A stretch of DNA of 64,000 nucleotides from an uncultured Roseateles sp. (GTDB taxonomy: Bacteria > Pseudomonadota > Gammaproteobacteria > Burkholderiales > Burkholderiaceae_C). Shown one piece after another: positions 52,202-61,117 of the stretch. Location of the stretch: the NCBI RefSeq assembly GCF_945956965.1, contig NZ_CAMFJS010000020.1, positions 1-64,000 on the forward strand. The letters run 5' to 3'. Below the pieces are notes generated by a model. That model worked only from the letters and a program-made list of their open reading frames with translations. It was not told where the DNA came from and made no database searches. Numbering within the stretch: the first letter of the stretch is position 1; each line of letters begins with the position of its first letter. A program made the position numbers and the translations under genes.

Positions 52202-55200
52202 TCAGCGGTTGTCGACGAAGACCAAGGTCGTGCCCAGGCTGACCGGCGTGGCGTTCGTGGTGTCAGCGAACTGCACCTGGCCGAGGTAGCGGTTACCCAC
52301 CGGCACCGACCAGCCCAGACCGATCGAAGCCGTGCCGCCGGCGTAGACCGAGGTCGGTCCGGCTGCGCGCAGGCTTTGCGTGCCGACGATGGGGCCCAGG
52401 GTCCAGTTGGACAAGGTGTAGGTGGCCTTGCCATCAGGGCCCTTGCTGGTGTCGTAGCCGCTCACGCAGGCGGAGTAGGTCCCCGCCGCCGGTGCTTTGA
52501 GGCTGACCAACTCGTCCGCGGTGGCGCCGCCGCTGTTGCCAAGATTGGCACCGGTGCCGCCAGGGCCGGCATAAACATCCAGATCCAGGTCGACCGGCGC
52601 ATTGGTATCGGTGTCAAAGAGCTGGAAGCGCGCCAGCAAGGCACCCGCAGGCACGACGACGTCAAAGCACTGCTTCTCGCCCGTGGCGATGGTGGCGGTG
52701 TTGCGCGTTGCCGGAACCAAGCCCACAGGCGTCACACCCAGCTTGCCGGTGTAGCCCGAAGTGACCGAGAACACCTTGCTGCCATTGCCGGTTTTGCGCA
52801 CATCGCTGACCGAGGCCGGGATGGAGAAGCCGCCGGCACTGCCATTGGCGCTCAGCGGGCTGGTGACCGAAGCCACGCCGTCGCTCCAAGTCAGGCTACC
52901 GAAGGACCAGGCGCTGGCGGAAACCGCCGCACCCGGGGTGACCTTGACCGTGAAGCTGCCGCTGGCGCCGGGCGCCAGCGTCAAGGAGGCCGGTGTCACC
53001 ACCACGTCCCAAGAGGGCAGCGTGGCGGAGGCCACAAAGGTCTTGGTCGCGGTGCTGACGTTCTTGATCGTGCGGTTGAAGGTCTTGGAAATCACGACGC
53101 CCTTGGCAGTCAGAGACGGCAGGTTCAGGTCGGTCGCGGCGATCGAACCCAAGCTGGCGCAGCTGCCGATGCCTGCGGGTGGATTCAGGCCCAGGCCGCA
53201 GAGGAAGCGACCATGGTCGGCGGCGGTGAGGTCGTAGACCAGGGGCGTGGCCGTCGCAGCATTGGGATTCAGGTGACCAGCACCATAGCCCCAACGGTCG
53301 AGGTCGAGCGCGCCACTGGCCAGCTTGACCGGGCTGGCCGAGGTCATCATGGCCGACTTGATGGCCGCAGGCGACCAGTCGGGATGCTGCTGCTTGAACA
53401 AAGCGGCAATGCCGGCCACATGCGGGCTGGACATCGAGGTGCCTTGCAAGGAGCTGGCATTGGCCGACGGCGTGTAGGTGCCAGCGATGGTGGCATCGTG
53501 CTGCGCCTGGGTCTGGCTCTCGTCGATATAGGCCGCCAGGATGTCCACGCCTGGGCCGGTGATATCGGGCTTGAGGATATTGCCATTGGCCTTGTTGGGG
53601 CCACGCGAGGAGAAGTCAGCCATCACCGGCGCCACGATGGCGGGCGGGTTGGCCGGTGGCTTGATCGTGCCGGTGGCCGAGCCCGCGGTGACATAGTTGC
53701 GGATGCTGGCGCGCGTGGCCAGCGGCAGATGGATGGAAGGCACCGAGTGGAAGTCCGCCACCAAGCCATCGGCCGCAGCACTGGCGTTGACCAGCACCAT
53801 GCCGATGCCGCCAGCGCGCTTGACCTCGGCGCTCTTGTCGACCCGCGCGCTCACACCGCGATCGCAGACAACGATCTTGCCGCTCACCTTGGTCGAGTCC
53901 AGCGTGCCGGCAAAGCAGCGCTGCGCATCGGCCACGGTTTGCCCGGCAGCCACGGCAGAGTCCGCCAGAATCATCGAGCCGGTCAAGGTACCGCCAAAGA
54001 CCGAGACCCCGTTGCTGTACACCGATGCATCACCCAGCACCAGATCGGCCACGGACTGGCGGTCATGGGTGGAGGCGGCCACGGTCATCAGCCAGGGGCT
54101 GATGTGCGCGACCTGATTGGCCGGACCGCTATTGCCGGCCGAGGCGGCCACGAACACGCCGGCGGCCGTCGCGTTCAGGTAAGCAATTTCGATCGGATCG
54201 TTGAAATTGGTCTGGGTGCCGCTGACCGAATAGTTGATCACGTCCACACCGTCGGCCACCGCGTCATTGATGGCGGCCAGAATGTCGGCAGTTTGCCCGC
54301 CGTCGTTGGTGGGGGTGGTGGTCGCCGTCCAGAGTGCCTTGTAAACAGCGATGCGGGCGCGTGGCGCCATGCCGGAGATGCCGCCGATGGCGGTGCCGTT
54401 GATGGTCGCGTTGACATTGGCGTTACCGCCAGCGGTCGATGCGGTGTGGCTGCCGTGGCCGGCGCCGTCACGCGGAGATTTGTACTCCAGGCGCGGATGC
54501 GCAGCGTACGCACCGCCGCTGTTGGCAGCGCCGGCGTACCAGGCGTCGCCGTAAAAGCGCGCGCCGATCAGCTTGTTATTGCACATGGCGGCGGTGAAGC
54601 CTTCACCGGCCACGCAAGTGCCCTTCCATTTGGCCGGCGGCGGGCCATAGACCGAGGTGCCGGACTGGTAGTAGGGCACCGGATTGCCCTGGGCATCGAC
54701 CTTGTCGCCGAAGGAGGCCGTCTCGGGCCAGACGCCGGTGTCGATCACGCCGATGATGACGTCTTCACCCTTGACCTTGCGCGCGGCCGCATCCAGTTGC
54801 GACCACAGGCCGCCCGGTGCCGTCAGGCCCAGGAAGCCGGGCGTGCGAGTGGTGTCGGCAGGAATCAGCCGGGACTCGGTCACCGACACGACCTTGGTGG
54901 ACGTCTGCAAGGCCTTGGCCTGCTCGGGCGTCAGCGCGGCCGAGAAGCCGTTGAACACCACCGTGTAATTGTGCAAGGCGGCGGGCGCGCCGACGCGGCT
55001 CAGCACCGCACTGTGCTGCGAGGTCAGGTAGTTGCGATAGCTCTTCACATTGGCGCCGGCGGCATTGAAGCGCGCGCCAGCGGGCGCCTTGGTGGCCGCC
55101 AGGCCGGCGAGCTTGCCGTCATAAGTGGCAGCCGGTGCGTCGGCCAGCTGAACGATGTAGATCTTCTTGCCACTGCTCTGGGCGACAGCGCCCATGCTGA

Positions 55201-55249
55201 GCGTGGCCAAACCCAGCATCAGCGCGATATGCAATTTCTTGTGGTTCAT
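52202..55249 (-). CDS. Secreted S8 family serine peptidase (subtilase) with PA domain
   Basis: 1015 residues with AGGAG before the start. Signal peptide to about GAVAQ; an inhibitor I9-like pro-domain (about 28-130). Catalytic triad: Asp170 in IIGVIDTGVW, His265 in GAGHGSHTAS, Ser605 in GTSMSSPHVAG, and the oxyanion Asn373 in ASAGNSGP. A PA domain is inserted around 425-520 (KIVVCDRGVSARVDK), as in plant cucumisin-like proteases. After the catalytic domain comes a Fn3-like domain (about 670-790), then a domain with FDTDTNAPVDLDLDVYAG resembling a pre-peptidase C-terminal domain. Probably an extracellular protease. No C-terminal sorting tag. Confidence 0.93.
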   Translation of the reverse strand: MNHKKLHIALMLGLATLSMGAVAQSSGKKIYIVQLADAPAATYDGKLAGLAATKAPAGARFNAAGANVKSYRNYLTSQHSAVLSRVGAPAALHNYTVVFNGFSAALTPEQAKALQTSTKVVSVTESRLIPADTTRTPGFLGLTAPGGLWSQLDAAARKVKGEDVIIGVIDTGVWPETASFGDKVDAQGNPVPYYQSGTSVYGPPPAKWKGTCVAGEGFTAAMCNNKLIGARFYGDAWYAGAANSGGAYAAHPRLEYKSPRDGAGHGSHTASTAGGNANVNATINGTAIGGISGMAPRARIAVYKALWTATTTPTNDGGQTADILAAINDAVADGVDVINYSVSGTQTNFNDPIEIAYLNATAAGVFVAASAGNSGPANQVAHISPWLMTVAASTHDRQSVADLVLGDASVYSNGVSVFGGTLTGSMILADSAVAAGQTVADAQRCFAGTLDSTKVSGKIVVCDRGVSARVDKSAEVKRAGGIGMVLVNASAAADGLVADFHSVPSIHLPLATRASIRNYVTAGSATGTIKPPANPPAIVAPVMADFSSRGPNKANGNILKPDITGPGVDILAAYIDESQTQAQHDATIAGTYTPSANASSLQGTSMSSPHVAGIAALFKQQHPDWSPAAIKSAMMTSASPVKLASGALDLDRWGYGAGHLNPNAATATPLVYDLTAADHGRFLCGLGLNPPAGIGSCASLGSIAATDLNLPSLTAKGVVISKTFNRTIKNVSTATKTFVASATLPSWDVVVTPASLTLAPGASGSFTVKVTPGAAVSASAWSFGSLTWSDGVASVTSPLSANGSAGGFSIPASVSDVRKTGNGSKVFSVTSGYTGKLGVTPVGLVPATRNTATIATGEKQCFDVVVPAGALLARFQLFDTDTNAPVDLDLDVYAGPGGTGANLGNSGGATADELVSLKAPAAGTYSACVSGYDTSKGPDGKATYTLSNWTLGPIVGTQSLRAAGPTSVYAGGTASIGLGWSVPVGNRYLGQVQFADTTNATPVSLGTTLVFVDNR

Positions 55250-55311
55250 CGAAAACTCCTAGCGAGTTGCGGTAACAACAACAAAGCGGTCCAGTACCGG
55301 CGGGTAGCCGA

Positions 55312-55992
55312 TCAGACCTTGGCTTGGCGGCGGCGCAGCCAGCCCATGCCGGCCAGGCCCATGCCCAGCAGCAAGGCGGCCGAAGGCTCGGGCACGGCGG
55401 CAGTGACATTGATGTTGTCGAGCGCAAACTGCCCGTTGTTCTGCAGCGGCGAGGTGCACACATTGGCGCCGTCAAAGCTGCAAGCAAAGAAGTCCACCGA
55501 CTTGAGATTGGTGTAGACCGAAAAGTCAGCACCGCTGTATTGGGCGAATTGATACGAGCCGCCAGCGGCTGGCGCGAACAAGAAAGCCCAGCCCACTTGC
55601 GTGCCATCGGCTTGGGTACCAACCGCTGCAATGGTGGTTTGGCCGGCGGCTGCGGGCACCAGCGGCACAAAGGCAGCGTCGAAGGAATTCAGGTTGAACA
55701 GGCCGCCATCGGCCCGTGTCAAGGTCAGGAAGCCTTCGTTGAGCTGGGTGTAGAACTGCGTGTTGTTGCCCGATGGGGGCGCGTCCAAGTCGGAGGCCTT
55801 GCCCACGGTGCCGGCGTCGTAATTCACCGCCATATTGAAGCCGGACTGTTGAAAGCTATCTCCCTTGTAGTACAAGCCCGTCAGCGTGGGCTCATCAAAG
55901 TCGATAACGGCGGCCGAAGCCTGCAGCGGCGCGGCGGCAATGGCCCCGGCAATGAGGGTGCTGGCGAACAGCGACCGTGTCAGAACTCGCAT
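55312..55992 (-). CDS. PEP-CTERM sorting domain protein
   Basis: 226 residues. Signal peptide (cleavage near PLQASA), then AVIDFDEPTLTGLYYKGDSF and a beta-rich middle part. The C terminus carries VPEPSAALLL, a hydrophobic segment and RRRQAKV, the tripartite PEP-CTERM sorting signal read by exosortase (EpsH). The protein should be exported and released or anchored with the exopolysaccharide-linked system; no exosortase is in the window. AAGGAG precedes the start. It lies 62 bp upstream of the subtilase gene on the same strand. Confidence 0.92.
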   Translation of the reverse strand: MRVLTRSLFASTLIAGAIAAAPLQASAAVIDFDEPTLTGLYYKGDSFQQSGFNMAVNYDAGTVGKASDLDAPPSGNNTQFYTQLNEGFLTLTRADGGLFNLNSFDAAFVPLVPAAAGQTTIAAVGTQADGTQVGWAFLFAPAAGGSYQFAQYSGADFSVYTNLKSVDFFACSFDGANVCTSPLQNNGQFALDNINVTAAVPEPSAALLLGMGLAGMGWLRRRQAKV

Positions 55993-56471
55993 AAAAACTC
56001 CTTGGTGTACTGAGGAGAAATTGAGGACAAGCGGCTATTGGCCGCTCATTCAATGCCGAAGGGCAGGCGCCGACCATAGCTTTTGAGGAAATATGTCACA
56101 CGCGTAAAAACCCTGCGAGTTGGAGCACCCGATTTTTGTGTTTAGGCCTTTTTCATAGGAGAAGGCCAGCTGCACTCGCTTTTGTGCCCCCCTTCTTCTG
56201 GGGGGGCATGCGGCAAGCGCAGCACCCGCCCGCGCAGACGAAAAAGCACAAAACAAGGAAACAAGGACAGGGCTTGAGGCGAGCAAAGAGCGGCGCGCGT
56301 ACCTTCGCCGAACGCTTGCCTCAGCCTCGCGCACGCGATGCTGTTGCTTGTCGGCCAAAGCCTGCCCAAGCGGGTGCCCGGATTACGGCCTTGTAATGCT
56401 GGGGTCAGCGGCCCCTCCCTAGACTGGTGCCAACACCCGATATCGCCAACAGGGTGTGACCGGAGACTGTC
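55993..56471. other. 479-bp gene-free region
   Basis: No convincing coding frame was found on either strand. The region contains a C-run/G-run hairpin (56185-56208), a weak GGCCTT/AAGGCC pair (56145-56167), an A-rich stretch around 56235-56265, and a ribosome binding site (GGAG) before the deacetylase gene at 56472. Promoters for the divergent genes must lie here but could not be assigned. Confidence 0.5.
56185..56208. other. C-run/G-run hairpin
   Basis: TGCCCCCC (56185-56192) pairs with GGGGGGCA (56201-56208), with loop TTCTTCTG. An 8-bp, almost pure G-C stem in the space between the divergent PEP-CTERM and deacetylase genes. No T-run follows. Confidence 0.5.
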
Positions 56472-57398
56472 ATGCTTGCCGCTTACATCACCCATGCCGA
56501 CTGCGCCCGCCACGAAATGGGCGCGCAACACCCCGAATGCCCGGAGCGCTTGGGCGCCATCAATGATCAGCTGCTGATCAAGGGGCTGCTGGACTATATG
56601 CAGCCGCACGATGCGCCGCTGGCCACCGAGGATCAGCTCTCCCATGCGCACTCCTCGCTCTATGTGCGCGAGCTGATGGATGCCTCGCCCAGCGAGGGCC
56701 ACCGCCAGGTTGATCCCGACACCAGCATGAACCCCTTCACCCTGACCGCCGCCCGGCGCGCGGCCGGCGCGGCCGTGCTGGCGACCGATCTGGTGGTCTC
56801 GGGCGAAGCGCCCAGCGCCTTTTGCTGCGTGCGCCCGCCCGGCCACCATGCCGAGCGCGCCGCCGCCATGGGTTTTTGCTTTTTCAACAATATTGCCGTG
56901 GGCATACGCCATGCGCTGGATGTGCACGGCCTGGAGCGCGTGGCCCTGATCGACTTCGATGTGCACCACGGCAATGGCAGCGAGGACATCTTGCGCGGCG
57001 ACGCCCGCGTGCTGATGTGCTCCATCTTCGAGCAAGGCCTCTACCCCTTTACCGGCGAGGTGGACCACGCCGCCAATATGGTCAATGTGCCCCTGCCCAC
57101 CCGCTCGGGCAGCAAGCAGTTCCGCGAAGCCGTGACCGAGCACTGGCTGCCCGCGCTGGAAGCCTTCCGGCCGCAGCTGATCTATATCTCGGCCGGCTTT
57201 GATGCGCACCGCGAGGACGACGGGGGCAATCTCGGCCTGGTCGAGGCCGACTTCGAATGGGTCACCCAAAAGCTGATGGACGTGGCGCGGCGCCACTGCC
57301 AGGGCCGCGTCATCTCTTGCCTGGAGGGCGGCTATGTACTGAGCCCGCTGGGCCGCAGCGCCGCCGCCCATGTGAAGGTGCTGATCGGCGCCGATTGA
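56472..57398 (+). CDS. Histone deacetylase family protein (AcuC/HDAC-like)
   Basis: 308 residues. Arginase-deacetylase fold with the zinc and catalytic residues in place: RPPGHHAERAAAMGFCFFNN (the His pair), LIDFDVHHGNG (Asp and His zinc ligands), SAGFDAHRED (third ligand Asp), and EGGYVLSPLG (catalytic Tyr). It hydrolyses acetyl groups from lysine or from acetylpolyamines. It is followed 45 bp later by a Pat-type acetyltransferase gene, so a role in reversible lysine acetylation of metabolic enzymes (as Bacillus AcuC on acetyl-CoA synthetase) is likely but unproven. GGAG lies upstream. Confidence 0.93.
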   Translation: MLAAYITHADCARHEMGAQHPECPERLGAINDQLLIKGLLDYMQPHDAPLATEDQLSHAHSSLYVRELMDASPSEGHRQVDPDTSMNPFTLTAARRAAGAAVLATDLVVSGEAPSAFCCVRPPGHHAERAAAMGFCFFNNIAVGIRHALDVHGLERVALIDFDVHHGNGSEDILRGDARVLMCSIFEQGLYPFTGEVDHAANMVNVPLPTRSGSKQFREAVTEHWLPALEAFRPQLIYISAGFDAHREDDGGNLGLVEADFEWVTQKLMDVARRHCQGRVISCLEGGYVLSPLGRSAAAHVKVLIGAD

Positions 57399-57443
57399 TC
57401 CAGCACAATCGGCCAAGCCGCCACAGCGATCACACTGAAGCCC

Positions 57444-60140
57444 ATGGACAAGCACTATCTGAGTCAGTTGTTCCACCCGCAATCCGTGGTGGTGTTCGCC
57501 GGCCAAGCCGACGATGCGCAGGGCCTGACGCCCCACGCCAAGGCTTTGCGCTCGGCGCTGCGGGCGCAGCGCTATACCGGCACCTTGCAGTTTCTCGACA
57601 TCCACACCACCGGCACCCTGGCCGAGCTGGCACAGGCACAGGCCGATCTGGCCATCATCGCCCTGCCACCCGAGGATGTGCCGGCCGCACTGGAAATTGC
57701 CGGCCGCATGACTTGCCGCGCTGCCCTGGTGGTCTCCAGCGGCATCAATGCCGAACAGGCGGCGGAGCTGAAAAAGATCGCCCGCCGCGAGGGCATGTTC
57801 CTACTCGGCCCCAACTGCCTGGGCCTGCAGCGCCCGCGCTTGCAGCTCAATGCCAGTGCCGCCGGGCCGCTGGCGACTGACGGGCCGCTGGCCCTGGTGT
57901 CGCAGTCCGGCTCGCTGACCACCTCCATGCTGGACTGGGCCAGCAATAACGCCGTGGGCTTTTCCTCGGTGGTGTCGCTGGGGCCCAATACCTCAGTGGA
58001 CATCGCCCAGGTGCTGGACTTCCTGGCCAATGACTCGCAGACGCACAGCATCATCGTCTACCTCGAAGGCATCCCGAACGCGCGCCGCTTCATGAGTGCG
58101 CTGCGCATGGCCGCCAATGCCAAGCCAGTGGTGGTGCTCAAGGCCGGGCGCCGGCCGGCAGGCAATGAGGCGGCACAAACCCATTGCGGCACGATTGTGG
58201 GCAGCGACGATGTGTTTGACGCCGCACTGCGCCGCGCCGGCGCGGTGCGGGTGCGCTCCTTTGTTGAACTGTTCTCCGCCGCCAAATGCCTGGCCTCACG
58301 CTACCGGCCGGTGGGCAAGCGCCTGGCCGTGGTCACCAACGGCGGCGGGCCCGGCGTGCTGGCGGCGGACTGGATTAACGAGATCTCGCTCAGCCTGGGC
58401 CGCCTGTCGGCCGAGTCGGTCGCCGCCTTGCAGCCGCGCCTGCCCGAGCAGGCCTCGCTGACGGATCTGATCGATCTCTCCGAAGAAGCCGGCGCCGAGC
58501 ATTACAAGGCCGCCATCGAAATCGCCTGCCGCGACCGCCAGATCGACGGCGTGCTGGCCATCTACTCCCCCAAGGTCGGCGGCGATGCCTCGGCCGTGGC
58601 GAGCGCCCTGGCCGACATCAAGCGCAGCATCGGCAAGCCCCTGCTGTGCTGCTGGATGGGCGACACCTCGGTGATCGCCGCGCGCGGCCTGCTCAACGAA
58701 GCCGCCATTCCCAGCTTCCGCACGCCAGAAGCCGCGGTGGGTGCCTTCGGCAATATCGCCTCCTTTTACCAAAACCAGCTGCTGCTGCAGCAAACGCCGC
58801 CGCCGCTCTCCACCCTGGCCAAGCCCGATATCGAGGGCGCACGCCTGGTGATTGAAAGCGTGCTGGCGGAACGCCGCAAGGTGCTGACCGAGATGGAGTC
58901 CAAGACCCTGCTCTCGGCCTTCCACATCCCGGTCACCAACACCATCCTGGCGCGCAGCGCCAACGAGGCCATGATGATCGCCACCCAGCTGGGCTTCCCG
59001 GTGGCGATCAAGATTGCCTCGCCCGACATCAGCCACAAATCCGATGTGCAGGGCGTGGTGCTGAATCTGGCCAGCGGCGCGGCGGTGCGCGATGCTTACA
59101 ACGATATGGTGGAACGCGTGGCCCGCCTGCAGCCGCAAGCGCGCATCAACGGCATCACGGTGCAAAAAATGGCGGGCGCCAAGCGCGGCCGTGAGTTGTA
59201 CATCGGCCTGGTCACCGACGAGCCCTTCGGCCCGGTGATTGTGTTCGGCGCCGGCGGCACCATGATCGAGCTGATCAATGACCGTGCCATGGAGCTGCCG
59301 CCGCTGAATCAGTTCCTGGCCCGCCGCTTGATCGAACGCTCGCGCGTGGCCGAGACCCTGGGTGAGTGGCGCGGCGCGGCCGCCGTGAATATGGAAGCGC
59401 TGGAGCAGTTGCTGCTGCGAGTATCGGAAATGGTGTGCGAGCTGCCCCAGCTGCGCGAGATGGACATCAACCCCATCATCATCGACGAGCATGGCGCGGT
59501 GGCGGTGGATGCGCGCATCGTCATCGACAGCGCGCCGCAAACCGTCAGCGGGCGCAGCAGCAATAACAGCTACAGCCATCTGGCCATCCTGCCCTACCCG
59601 GCGCGCTACGAGCAGATCTGGCCGCTGCGCGGTGGCGGTGAATATCTGGTGCGCCCCATCCACCCCGACGACGCGCATATGCTGCAAGACCTGGTGCAGC
59701 ACCTCAGCCCGGAAAGCCGCTACTTCCGCTTTGTTTCCTCGATGGTGGAGTTGCCGCCGTCCATGCTGGCCCGCTTCACCCTGATCGACTACGACCGCGA
59801 AATGGCCCTGGTGGCCGTGGCCAAGGAACGCGTGGCCGGGGCGGACGGCGAGATCAGCGAAACCGAGCGCATCGTCGGCGTCTCGCGCTACATCACCAAC
59901 CCTGATCAATCGAGTTGCGAGTTCTCGCTGCTGGTGGCTGACGACTTCAAGGGCCTGGGCCTGGGCTCGCGGCTGATGGAAAGCATCATGGATGTGGCGC
60001 GGGAAAAAGGCCTGGCCGAGATCCAGGGCCTGGTGCTAGCCAACAACCCCAGCATGCTCAAGCTGATGAAGAGCCTGGGCTTTGCCATCAAGCCCTTCGA
60101 GGAAGACCGGGACTTCAAGCTGGTGACGCACGGGCTTTGA
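57444..60140 (+). CDS. Pat-like protein: NDP-forming acyl-CoA synthetase domain fused to GNAT acetyltransferase
   Basis: 898 residues. CoA-binding domain (about 5-130, LLGPNCLGLQRPR), ligase CoA domain (about 140-450, QSGSLTTSMLDWASNN, GGGPGVLAADW), ATP-grasp domain (about 470-695, FPVAIKIASPDISHKSDVQG, EMDINPII), and a C-terminal GNAT domain (about 733-898, YLVRPIHPDDAHMLQDLV, LLVADDFKGLGLGSRLMESI). This is the layout of Salmonella Pat/E. coli PatZ, which acetylates acetyl-CoA synthetase. THCGTIVGSDD sits where the phospho-His of true ADP-forming ligases lies, so synthetase activity may remain. Directly after the deacetylase gene. Confidence 0.93.
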   Translation: MDKHYLSQLFHPQSVVVFAGQADDAQGLTPHAKALRSALRAQRYTGTLQFLDIHTTGTLAELAQAQADLAIIALPPEDVPAALEIAGRMTCRAALVVSSGINAEQAAELKKIARREGMFLLGPNCLGLQRPRLQLNASAAGPLATDGPLALVSQSGSLTTSMLDWASNNAVGFSSVVSLGPNTSVDIAQVLDFLANDSQTHSIIVYLEGIPNARRFMSALRMAANAKPVVVLKAGRRPAGNEAAQTHCGTIVGSDDVFDAALRRAGAVRVRSFVELFSAAKCLASRYRPVGKRLAVVTNGGGPGVLAADWINEISLSLGRLSAESVAALQPRLPEQASLTDLIDLSEEAGAEHYKAAIEIACRDRQIDGVLAIYSPKVGGDASAVASALADIKRSIGKPLLCCWMGDTSVIAARGLLNEAAIPSFRTPEAAVGAFGNIASFYQNQLLLQQTPPPLSTLAKPDIEGARLVIESVLAERRKVLTEMESKTLLSAFHIPVTNTILARSANEAMMIATQLGFPVAIKIASPDISHKSDVQGVVLNLASGAAVRDAYNDMVERVARLQPQARINGITVQKMAGAKRGRELYIGLVTDEPFGPVIVFGAGGTMIELINDRAMELPPLNQFLARRLIERSRVAETLGEWRGAAAVNMEALEQLLLRVSEMVCELPQLREMDINPIIIDEHGAVAVDARIVIDSAPQTVSGRSSNNSYSHLAILPYPARYEQIWPLRGGGEYLVRPIHPDDAHMLQDLVQHLSPESRYFRFVSSMVELPPSMLARFTLIDYDREMALVAVAKERVAGADGEISETERIVGVSRYITNPDQSSCEFSLLVADDFKGLGLGSRLMESIMDVAREKGLAEIQGLVLANNPSMLKLMKSLGFAIKPFEEDRDFKLVTHGL

Positions 60141-60399
60141 GCCCCTTGCGCCGCCAGGCGCAGAAGCAACGTTACTTTCGGCACCCAAGCGGCGCGCACT
60201 GTCAATAGCTTTAACCCGCAGTGTCGGCGCAGTTCGTCGTCGATTGCGCTGCTCCATCCCTTCATTCCTGCACCTGGTCGTTCACGCCTTGGGCGGCTGC
60301 CTAGCCGCCACTAATCTGAGTTCAAGCCAGCACCTTGAACAAGGCGTCAACTGGAGTCATCCAGCGCTGGCTACCCCCAAGCACAGCAAGGAAACTCTC

Positions 60400-60858
60400 A
60401 TGAACACCAGCAAGAAATTTGTGGCCGCCATCCTCTTCACCATGATCGGCAGCGCCGCCATGGCCGCAACGCCCGGCAGCCGGGTGGTGATCCAGGAAGA
60501 CGGGGCCCTCATTCGCATGCCCGCCAATGTGCGCACCGATGTCGACAAGGCCTGCCCCGGCTTCGCCCAGACCTTGCAAAGCGAACTCAAGCGCACCTGG
60601 GAGCATTCCGGCGAAACCGGCAGCCTGCTGGTGCGCTTTGATGTGGAAGGCGGCGTGGTCAACTCGGTCCAGCAGTACGGCGGCTTGCGCGAGAGTTTCG
60701 GCAAACCGGTTCGCCGCGCCATGGCCAAGCTGCAGTGCGAGGGCGGCAGCGAGAAGCAGAGCTTCACCTTTGTGCTGGACTTCGGCGGCAAGGATGCGCC
60801 TGAAGTCGGCAAGAACTTTGTGCTGACCGCGCCTGCCGAGATGGTGGCCCGCCGTTGA
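60400..60858 (+). CDS. Secreted hypothetical protein with TonB-C-like fold
   Basis: 152 residues from the ATG at 60400, preceded by AAGGA; the frame is open to 60244 without a site. Signal peptide with cleavage near SAAMAA. The mature protein has LLVRFDVEGGVVNSVQQYGG, GKPVRRAMAKLQC and SFTFVLDFGG, which follow the beta-alpha-beta pattern of TonB C-terminal domains, but similarity is low. No membrane anchor. Function unknown. Expressed alone between the Pat gene and the sulfate operon, with a strong hairpin after it. Confidence 0.7.
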   Translation: MNTSKKFVAAILFTMIGSAAMAATPGSRVVIQEDGALIRMPANVRTDVDKACPGFAQTLQSELKRTWEHSGETGSLLVRFDVEGGVVNSVQQYGGLRESFGKPVRRAMAKLQCEGGSEKQSFTFVLDFGGKDAPEVGKNFVLTAPAEMVARR

Positions 60859-60882
60859 TCGGCGCGGCCTTTTGTCCTTCCT

Positions 60883-60909
60883 GATGGCGCGGGCCAGCCC
60901 CGCGCCATC
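60883..60909 (+). terminator. Hairpin after the secreted protein gene
   Basis: GATGGCGCGGG (60883-60893), loop CCAGC, CCCGCGCCATC (60899-60909): an 11-bp perfect stem 25 bp after the stop. No T-run follows, so it is a terminator-like hairpin of uncertain efficiency. Confidence 0.5.
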
Positions 60910-61014
60910 CGTCGGCAAAGCCTCCAGGGCCGCCAATTGGGCGGCGCGCCCGCCCAACTTCTGCCCCTGAAGCGCTGGAATTGCGCCGCCCGAGCCGCCA
61001 TTGCTGAAATTTCT

Positions 61015-61070
61015 ATTTGCTTATTCCAGATAAGCAAATTCCAAAACAGTTGTTCCTCGAATAAGGAACA
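61015..61070. promoter_or_regulatory. CysB-like inverted repeats upstream of the sulfate operon
   Basis: ATTTGCTTAT (61015-61024), 5 bp, ATAAGCAAAT (61030-61039): 10-bp perfect arms. A second dyad, TGTTCCT (61051-61057), 6 bp, AGGAACA (61064-61070), follows. Both carry the ATAAG/TTATTCC elements seen in CysB-controlled promoters, and they lie about 50-100 bp before a sulfate-binding protein gene. Confidence 0.55.
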
Positions 61071-61117
61071 CAGGGCATCCTGCAAACCTTCGCAAAATTC
61101 TGCCCAAGGTCACTGCC

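Noticed and set aside
52376-55516. A 1046-codon open frame antisense to the subtilase gene
   Set aside because: It is Gly/Ala/Arg/His-rich with no domain, signal or ribosome binding site, and the opposite strand encodes a complete subtilase with its triad. It is a GC-driven shadow.
58296-59909. A 537-codon open frame antisense to the Pat-like gene
   Set aside because: No recognisable domain; the plus strand encodes ATP-grasp and GNAT motifs through the same bases.
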